A DNA stretch of 18,934 bases from an uncultured Robinsoniella sp. GTDB lineage: Bacteria; Bacillota; Clostridia; Lachnospirales; Lachnospiraceae. The position numbers and the translations under genes were made by a program. Positions 14,125 through 18,934 of the stretch are shown in pieces. The stretch covers positions 1-18,934 of the forward strand of contig UQGG01000089.1 in assembly GCA_900540475.1 (NCBI GenBank), read 5' to 3'. Below the pieces are notes generated by a model. The model saw only the letters and a list, made by a program, of their open reading frames with translations, was not told the DNA's origin and did no database searches. The number at the start of each line of letters is the position of its first letter. Within the stretch, counting starts at the first letter, position 1.

Positions 14125-15504
14125 TCATCTTCCAGAAGTCATATTTTCGTAAAAAGTATAGCCGTTTCTCCCCTGTTTTGATTTCCTTTCATATAACGCC
14201 AGGTCCGCTTTTTGGTATAATTCCAAAAAATTTTCATTCTGCAAACGTCTGACAATTCCAATGCTCACCGAGATTTTCGATATATTTGAACTTTTTTTAT
14301 TCAACTGAATTTTTCTGACGTTTTTACAAATCTGTTCCGCTTTTTTTTCAAGTACAATGATATTATTTTTACCGGTATAGAAAACGCAGAATTCATCTCC
14401 GCCCATTCTGCCCACAATATCCTCCCGGCGAAACGTATTTTTAAGTACCGCGGCTGTTTCTTTAATTACATGGTCGCCCTCAACGTGACCGTAAGTATCG
14501 TTTACCAGTTTAAAACAATCAATGTCGATCATAAACAATGCACCCGTCATAGGCAAAGAGTAATCCCGGATAGCAGTTTCAATTTTTTTACGAAAAGTTT
14601 CTTTGTTATATACGGCTGTCATTAGATCTAATTCTGCCTTCTTTGTCAGATTCAATTCTTCTCGTTTCTCCTGATCGATGTCCATAAGATACAGATAACC
14701 TTTTAAATGACTTTTAATATCCGTAAATAAGTGAAGGTTGATTCGCAGCCAAACACATCGGCCATCTGACTGAATCGATTCATAATCCATAGTAACGTCC
14801 GGCTGTCCCGCCTGATAGCACTTAGTAAGATTGGAGGTGGAAAAAGTCTGAAGAAATTCCAATCTGGATTTACTGTCAAGAATTATGTTGGCAGTCTTGT
14901 AACATGTATTTTCGTAGGCATCTCCAATTTCTACCGGGATTGTATAAATCCCGGAAGGAACATAGGATTCATAAATGCCCAGTTCAAAATCTATTTTGTA
15001 TGTGGATACCACATTTCGCTGCATAACTTTAGAAAATTGTTCCTGCATACGGTACTTTTCGATTTCATCTTCAGCAAAAGACAGGGGATAGGCATCGATT
15101 TCCTGTATATCAACTGACAAAGGCGTTGCCTGCACCATGTTAATCTTCCAGATACCATTGATTTTACGCAGGCTTGCGCACTGTCCAATGTGGCTTTTCT
15201 GTAATTTTCCTCTGGCCTCCGTGCTGATTGTCAGCGTGGCACAGATATTTGCATAGTCATCACCATAGTAACGGATTTGCATATTGCTGTAATCAACTGC
15301 TGTTTGTGTTTCATCTACATCACTTCGGGTATTCAGCAGAATTGGCCGGGTATCGGCTTTGCACCGGACAATCCCCTGAGCCCCCATCCCGATTCCCATA
15401 ATGTCCTCTGTAAAGAGGTCTACAACAGAATCAATATCACGGGAGATCAGACTTCCTTCAATAAAAGAGCAAAAGCACTCTTTGATTTTTTTTAACTCAT
15501 CCAT
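14125..15504 (-). CDS. Diguanylate cyclase with N-terminal NTF2-like and PAS-like sensor domains
   Basis: This 459-residue cytoplasmic signalling protein predictably makes cyclic di-GMP from GTP. Residues about 1-130 have the look of a SnoaL/NTF2-like fold (FIEGSLISRDIDSVVDLFTED and later ASLRKINGIWKINMVQ). Residues about 160-280 look like a PAS domain (YESIQSDGRCVWLRINLHLF and GYLYLMDIDQEKREEL). A GGDEF domain covers about 290-455. The active motif GGDEF is intact at 368-372, and an RxxD product-inhibition site (R359-D362) stands five residues before it. No membrane helix is visible, so the signal is probably intracellular and small-molecule. The ATG at 15504 follows GAGGT by about nine bases. 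It is divergent from hom and convergent with tpiA, with no c-di-GMP partner gene in the window. The two N-terminal domain calls are by fold resemblance and less certain than GGDEF. Confidence 0.88.
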   Translation of the reverse strand: MDELKKIKECFCSFIEGSLISRDIDSVVDLFTEDIMGIGMGAQGIVRCKADTRPILLNTRSDVDETQTAVDYSNMQIRYYGDDYANICATLTISTEARGKLQKSHIGQCASLRKINGIWKINMVQATPLSVDIQEIDAYPLSFAEDEIEKYRMQEQFSKVMQRNVVSTYKIDFELGIYESYVPSGIYTIPVEIGDAYENTCYKTANIILDSKSRLEFLQTFSTSNLTKCYQAGQPDVTMDYESIQSDGRCVWLRINLHLFTDIKSHLKGYLYLMDIDQEKREELNLTKKAELDLMTAVYNKETFRKKIETAIRDYSLPMTGALFMIDIDCFKLVNDTYGHVEGDHVIKETAAVLKNTFRREDIVGRMGGDEFCVFYTGKNNIIVLEKKAEQICKNVRKIQLNKKSSNISKISVSIGIVRRLQNENFLELYQKADLALYERKSKQGRNGYTFYENMTSGR

Positions 15505-15581
15505 AAGACGTTACCTCTTTACTTTTTAAATGTTTACTTTTTACATGATTCCGGGTTTAAATTTACTTTTCTGCATTTTCT

Positions 15582-15630
15582 GCTTAGAGGAAAAACCTTA
15601 TTTGAATCGAAAACAGTAATGCCTCTAAGC
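15582..15630 (-). promoter_or_regulatory. Long-loop hairpin in the diguanylate cyclase leader
   Basis: GCTTAGAGG (15582-15590) and CCTCTAAGC (15622-15630) form a perfect 9-bp inverted repeat with a 31-base A/T-rich loop, between about 78 and 126 bases upstream of the minus-strand ATG. It does not match the c-di-GMP riboswitch consensus as I know it. The 15505-15854 gap otherwise holds the hom promoter and A/T-rich sequence with no gene. Confidence 0.4.
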
Positions 15631-15774
15631 TTCTTATATATTATGATAACACGACAACTACAGCTTTTTTACATTACATAGAGCATATATTTACAAATTA
15701 TATAAAATATTGGAATTTGCTGATCTGGACTGTCCTTTAAACAAATACTCACATCCCGAATAACCAAATTTGAA

Positions 15775-15804
15775 TTGCAGGCCCCCAACCTTTAGTGCTA
15801 TAAT
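15775..15804 (+). promoter_or_regulatory. Promoter of hom
   Basis: A perfect -10 TATAAT (15799-15804) preceded by TGC gives an extended -10; a weak -35 TTGCAG (15775-15780) stands at 18 bases. Transcription starts about 45 bases before the hom ATG, leaving no room for a T-box or other large riboswitch. Confidence 0.65.
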
Positions 15805-15854
15805 AAACAACGTAAGTGATGTCCTGTCACAAAAGGATAAAAAAGGAGAAAGAA

Positions 15855-17153
15855 ATGAGCGAGGTAAAGAAAATCAACATTGCCCTGCTTGGTCTGGGTA
15901 CGGTGGGTACCGGAGTTTACAAGGTCTTGAAGAGCCAGCAGGAGGAAATGCCCTGTAAGATTGGCGCGGAACTTGTGATTAAAAAAATTCTGGTCCGCAA
16001 CCTGGAGAAGGCTGCAGCCAAGGTGGATGATCCGTCAGTGCTTACGAATGATTGGAATGAAATCATTCAGGACAACGAGATCGAAATCGTCATTGAAGTA
16101 ATGGGAGGAATGGAACCGGCCAAAACTTATATGATGCAGGCTCTTGCAGCAGGGAAGAATGTAGTAACAGCCAACAAGGATCTGGTGGCAGTTGATGGAA
16201 AAGAGCTGCTGGATATGGCAGCGCTGCATCAGAAGGATTTCTTGTTTGAGGCAGCAGTTGCAGGCGGAATTCCAATTATACGCCCATTAAAGCAGTGTCT
16301 GGCTGGAAATCATCTGTCTGAAGTCATTGGTATTGTAAATGGAACCACAAATTTCATTTTAACGAAAATGACGGAAGATGGCATGGAATTCGCTGATGCA
16401 CTGGCTATGGCTACGGAACTGGGTTATGCGGAAGCAGATCCTACCGCAGATGTAGAAGGACTGGATGCAGGGCGTAAGGTGGCAATTATGGCATCGATTG
16501 CTTTCAATTCCAGGGTGACCTTCCAGGATGTGTATACGGAAGGTATTACAAAGATTACAGCAACTGACATCCGCTACGCTAAGGAAATGGGATGCCATAT
16601 TAAACTGTTAGGTGTTGCAAGAAATACAGCAGATGGGATAGAGGCAAGAGTGCACCCCATGCTGATTCCAAGCACGCATCCCCTGGCGGCGGTAAACGAT
16701 TCCTTTAATGCCGTTTTCGTCCATGGAGACGCGGTGGATGATGCGATGTTCTATGGCAGAGGTGCGGGCGAATTACCCACAGCCAGTGCCATTACAGGAG
16801 ATGTATGTGATATTGCCAGAAACATACGGTTTGGATGCACCGGCAGAATCAGTTGTACCTGCTATAAGGACTTGCCGATTATGAAGATAGAGGATGTAAA
16901 AAGCCGCTATTTTCTGCGTATGCAGGTAGAGGACCACCCGGGCGTACTGGCTAGTGTAGCCAGCGTATTTGGCAATAATGGTGTGAGTATCGAGAAGATT
17001 ATTCAAAAGACAAAACGAGGTGATCTGGCTGAAATTGTCGTGATTACAGATTCTATTGAAGGGCGCCATTTTGATGATTCCCTGAAAATATTTGCAAGCA
17101 TGTCAATGATCAATGAAATTTCAGCAGTAATCAGAGTGTATGGACACTCATAA
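15855..17153 (+). CDS. hom: Homoserine dehydrogenase with C-terminal ACT domain
   Basis: This 432-residue NAD(P)H enzyme reduces aspartate-semialdehyde to homoserine, the branch point to threonine, methionine and isoleucine. The nucleotide-binding loop GLGTVGTG lies at 13-20, and the catalytic-site lysine K107 is in TANKDL. The family signature runs from about 189 to 211 (LGYAEADPTADVEGLDAGRK). An ACT domain at about 352-430 (RMQVEDHPGVLASVASVF) suggests feedback control, usually by threonine. Length fits the monofunctional Gram-positive type. The start is placed at the ATG at 15855, with AAAGGAG eight bases upstream, rather than at an ATG 13 codons earlier that precedes the ribosome site. 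The purine permease begins 26 bases after its stop, so the two are probably co-transcribed. Confidence 0.96.
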   Translation: MSEVKKINIALLGLGTVGTGVYKVLKSQQEEMPCKIGAELVIKKILVRNLEKAAAKVDDPSVLTNDWNEIIQDNEIEIVIEVMGGMEPAKTYMMQALAAGKNVVTANKDLVAVDGKELLDMAALHQKDFLFEAAVAGGIPIIRPLKQCLAGNHLSEVIGIVNGTTNFILTKMTEDGMEFADALAMATELGYAEADPTADVEGLDAGRKVAIMASIAFNSRVTFQDVYTEGITKITATDIRYAKEMGCHIKLLGVARNTADGIEARVHPMLIPSTHPLAAVNDSFNAVFVHGDAVDDAMFYGRGAGELPTASAITGDVCDIARNIRFGCTGRISCTCYKDLPIMKIEDVKSRYFLRMQVEDHPGVLASVASVFGNNGVSIEKIIQKTKRGDLAEIVVITDSIEGRHFDDSLKIFASMSMINEISAVIRVYGHS

Positions 17154-17179
17154 AATACAGACAGGATGGAAGAGAAAAC

Positions 17180-18559
17180 GTGGAAAAACTATTTAAATTA
17201 CGAGAAAATCATACGAATGTAAAAACGGAAATCATTGCAGGTATTACCACATTTATGGCGATGGCCTATATTTTAGCAGTAAACCCGAATATTTTGTCAA
17301 GTACAGGTATGGATAAGGGAGCGGTATTCACCGCTACAGCCCTGGCGTCTCTGGTAGGAACGCTGTGCATGGCGCTATTTGCCAATTATCCCTTCGTATT
17401 AGCTCCGGGTATGGGATTAAATGCATATTTTGCTTATACCATTGTAGCAGATATGGGATACAGCTGGCAGGTTGCCCTTGCAGCGGTATTTGTAGAAGGT
17501 ATTCTATTTATTCTTCTTTCCGCAGTTAAGGTGAGAGAAGCATTATTTGATGCAATTCCAATGACTTTAAAACATGCGGTAAGCGTGGGAATTGGTTTGT
17601 TTATCGCGTTTATCGGGCTGCAGAACTGCCACCTGGTATTAGGAAGCTCCACACTGGTTACGCTGTTTTCCATGAAAAAGTTCCAGGGACTTAATGAGGG
17701 TATGGGAAGCTTTCAGGATGTGGGAATCACAGTATTATTAGCGATTATCGGTATTATCATAACAGCGATTCTGGTTGTCCGTAAAGTCAAAGGAAATATC
17801 CTGTGGGGAATGCTGATTACCTGGCTTCTGGGCATTATCTGCCAGATCAGCGGACTATATGTGCCCAATGCAGAAATTGGTCTGTTTTCGCTGATTCCGG
17901 ATTTCAGCGGCGGCATTTCAATTCCGGATATATCACCGGTATTCTTTAAAATGAGCTTTTCCGGTATGCAGATCGGGCAGTTTGCCATGGTTGTATTTGC
18001 GCTGCTGTTCGTGGACTTATTTGATACCTTAGGTGCCCTCATCGGACTTGCAACCAAGGCGGACATGTTGGATAAAGACGGAAGGCTGCCTCGTATCAAA
18101 GGCGCACTGATGGCAGATGCAGTGGCAACAACGGCAGGTGCGGTATTTGGAACCTCTACTACGACAACTTATGTGGAAAGTGCAACCGGAGTATCCGAAG
18201 GAGGACGTACCGGACTGACAGCGGTAGTAGCAGCGGTATTATTTGGACTGGCCCTGTTCCTGTCACCTATTTTCCTTGCAATACCGTCTTTCGCTACGGC
18301 ACCGGCATTGATCATGGTAGGATTCTTTATGCTTTCCAATGTTACAAAGATTGATTTTGATGATATGAGAGAAGGAATTCCGGCATTTATCTGTATCGCA
18401 GCTATGCCATTTTTCTATAGCATTTCCGAAGGTATCGCAATGGGAATGATTTCTTACGTGGCACTTCATCTGGCATCCAAGAAGGTGGAACGTAAGAAAA
18501 TGAGCGTTATTATGTATATTCTGGCTATATTGTTTATACTGAAGTATTTATTCCTGTAA
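17180..18559 (+). CDS. NCS2-family purine permease, AzgA/PbuG-like (guanine/hypoxanthine)
   Basis: This 459-residue membrane transporter of the AzgA-like branch of NCS2 (PbuG/PbuO group) probably imports hypoxanthine, guanine or adenine by proton symport. The opening FKLRENHTNVKTEIIAGITT, then FMAMAYILAVNP and APGMGLNAYFAY, is typical. The substrate-site region contains LFVDLFDTLG and GTSTTTTYVESATGV followed by EGGRTGLTAV. About 12-14 membrane segments are expected. The start is GTG at 17180, weakly served by GGAAGAG upstream; the ATG at 17167 is in another frame. It lies 26 bases behind hom with no promoter or purine riboswitch between, so it appears to be expressed with hom. Exact base specificity cannot be read from sequence. 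Confidence 0.92.
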   Translation: MEKLFKLRENHTNVKTEIIAGITTFMAMAYILAVNPNILSSTGMDKGAVFTATALASLVGTLCMALFANYPFVLAPGMGLNAYFAYTIVADMGYSWQVALAAVFVEGILFILLSAVKVREALFDAIPMTLKHAVSVGIGLFIAFIGLQNCHLVLGSSTLVTLFSMKKFQGLNEGMGSFQDVGITVLLAIIGIIITAILVVRKVKGNILWGMLITWLLGIICQISGLYVPNAEIGLFSLIPDFSGGISIPDISPVFFKMSFSGMQIGQFAMVVFALLFVDLFDTLGALIGLATKADMLDKDGRLPRIKGALMADAVATTAGAVFGTSTTTTYVESATGVSEGGRTGLTAVVAAVLFGLALFLSPIFLAIPSFATAPALIMVGFFMLSNVTKIDFDDMREGIPAFICIAAMPFFYSISEGIAMGMISYVALHLASKKVERKKMSVIMYILAILFILKYLFL

Positions 18560-18566
18560 TTACAGG
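18553..18566. other. Perfect 14-bp palindrome over the permease stop codon
   Basis: CCTGTAATTACAGG is fully self-complementary and includes the TAA stop (18557-18559). It may be chance or a protein-binding site; no function can be assigned. Confidence 0.5.
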
Positions 18567-18601
18567 GATTAGAAATTATAAGCAGGTATTGGAAGCGCCG
18601 T

Positions 18602-18629
18602 CAGGTGTTTACGGTACCTGTTTTTTTTT
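18602..18629 (+). terminator. Terminator after the purine permease
   Basis: CAGGTG pairs with TACCTG (one G-T pair) and is followed immediately by nine T residues (18621-18629). It closes the hom-permease unit 42 bases after the stop codon. Confidence 0.85.
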
Positions 18630-18644
18630 GTGTGCCGGCAGGGT

Positions 18645-18675
18645 ATGTTTAGTGCGGAACGAAGCAATGCGAAGA
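18645..18675 (-). repeat. Possible degenerate fragment of the structured repeat (first hairpin only)
   Basis: On the minus strand this matches the first-hairpin part of copy 2 (11849-11879 region) at 22 of 31 positions by my count, including CTTCG and CTAAAC. The stem pairing is not well kept and the rest of the element is missing, so relatedness is tentative. Confidence 0.3.
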
Positions 18676-18684
18676 CTAGTACTA

Positions 18685-18934
18685 CAGCGAACGTTTTTTA
18701 AATGCATTATATTGGGGTTTCGCTGAGTAAGGACGCTTTGTAAATGATAGGTAATGTACGGAAAGATGGGCGTGGGAAACTGGTATGGGCTCCGTCAGCT
18801 GGCCGCAGAACTGGTATTTTCTAACCTTTTCGAAGCGCTTTTTGGCGGCACGCGGGCATTCACCGAGAAATCCTGATGAATTTCTCGGTTCACTGCCCGC
18901 TTAGTATCCGATGGGAGCCAGTCGAATACTATCC
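18685..18934. other. Gene-free region dense in inverted repeats, candidate structured RNA or repeat
   Basis: No coding frame is credible here. Inverted repeats include CAGCGAA/TTCGCTG (18685-18691 with 18719-18725) and GCCGC/GCGGC (18802-18806 with 18845-18849). A long hairpin at 18852-18900 has GCGGGCA/TGCCCGC outside and CCGAGAAAT/ATTTCTCGG inside around an internal loop. GGCTCC/GGAGCC (18788-18793 with 18914-18919) encloses the last two. TAGTAT/ATACTA (18902-18907 with 18926-18931) is an alternative pairing. The 9-mer AACTGGTAT occurs twice (18778 and 18809). The element may continue past the right edge; strand is undetermined. Confidence 0.5.

Noticed and set aside
15855..17153. T-box or amino-acid riboswitch before hom
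   Set aside because: The leader between the extended -10 promoter and the ATG is only about 45 bases, and no T-box core sequence is seen.

Overview
The window looks like a chromosomal segment of a gut-type Clostridia, most likely family Lachnospiraceae (Blautia-like is plausible). The reasons are moderate-to-low GC, strong AGGAGG ribosome sites with some TTG/GTG starts, a clustered iscR-nifS-nifU-mnmA block, a gapA-pgk-tpiA block, choline-binding-type cell-wall repeats and a SpoVB-like flippase. The family-level placement is an inference from protein flavour and gene order; no marker gene that would fix the genus is present.

Layout. 1-3155 (minus strand): a two-gene operon for a heterodimeric ABC exporter. 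The second gene runs off the left edge, and the outermost ~40 bases are an abnormal GC-rich palindromic stretch that breaks the protein. 3156-3448: divergent promoters. 3449-4321 (+): a secreted protein made almost entirely of cell-wall-binding repeats. 4355-5878 (-): a MATE/SpoVB-type lipid-linked oligosaccharide flippase, convergent with the wall protein across a shared terminator that contains its stop codon. 5879-6163: a compact divergent promoter region with overlapping -35 boxes, a candidate Rrf2 operator and copy 1 of a structured repeat. 6164-9606 (+): an IscR-like regulator, cysteine desulfurase, Fe-S scaffold and tRNA 2-thiouridylase. The desulfurase supplies sulfur both to clusters and to tRNA thiolation. 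9647-10456 (+): a PHP-family histidinol-phosphatase.

10718-14005 (+): highly expressed glycolytic genes gapA, pgk and tpiA, with a terminator after gapA and copy 2 of the structured repeat as the pgk leader. 14125-15504 (-): a diguanylate cyclase with NTF2-like and probable PAS sensing domains. 15855-18559 (+): homoserine dehydrogenase followed by an AzgA-type purine permease, closed by a strong terminator. 18630-18934: no gene, but unusually rich in inverted repeats.

The most interesting signal is the ~122-bp repeat at 6025-6146 and 11847-11968. The two copies align without gaps at about 82% identity by my count. Nearly all differences are transitions, and several are paired compensatory changes preserving a multi-hairpin fold. 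Both copies lie sense-oriented immediately upstream of a gene's ribosome site (iscR and pgk). This argues for a structured RNA or mobile palindromic element that I cannot name. Otherwise the protein-coding content is mostly recognisable housekeeping.
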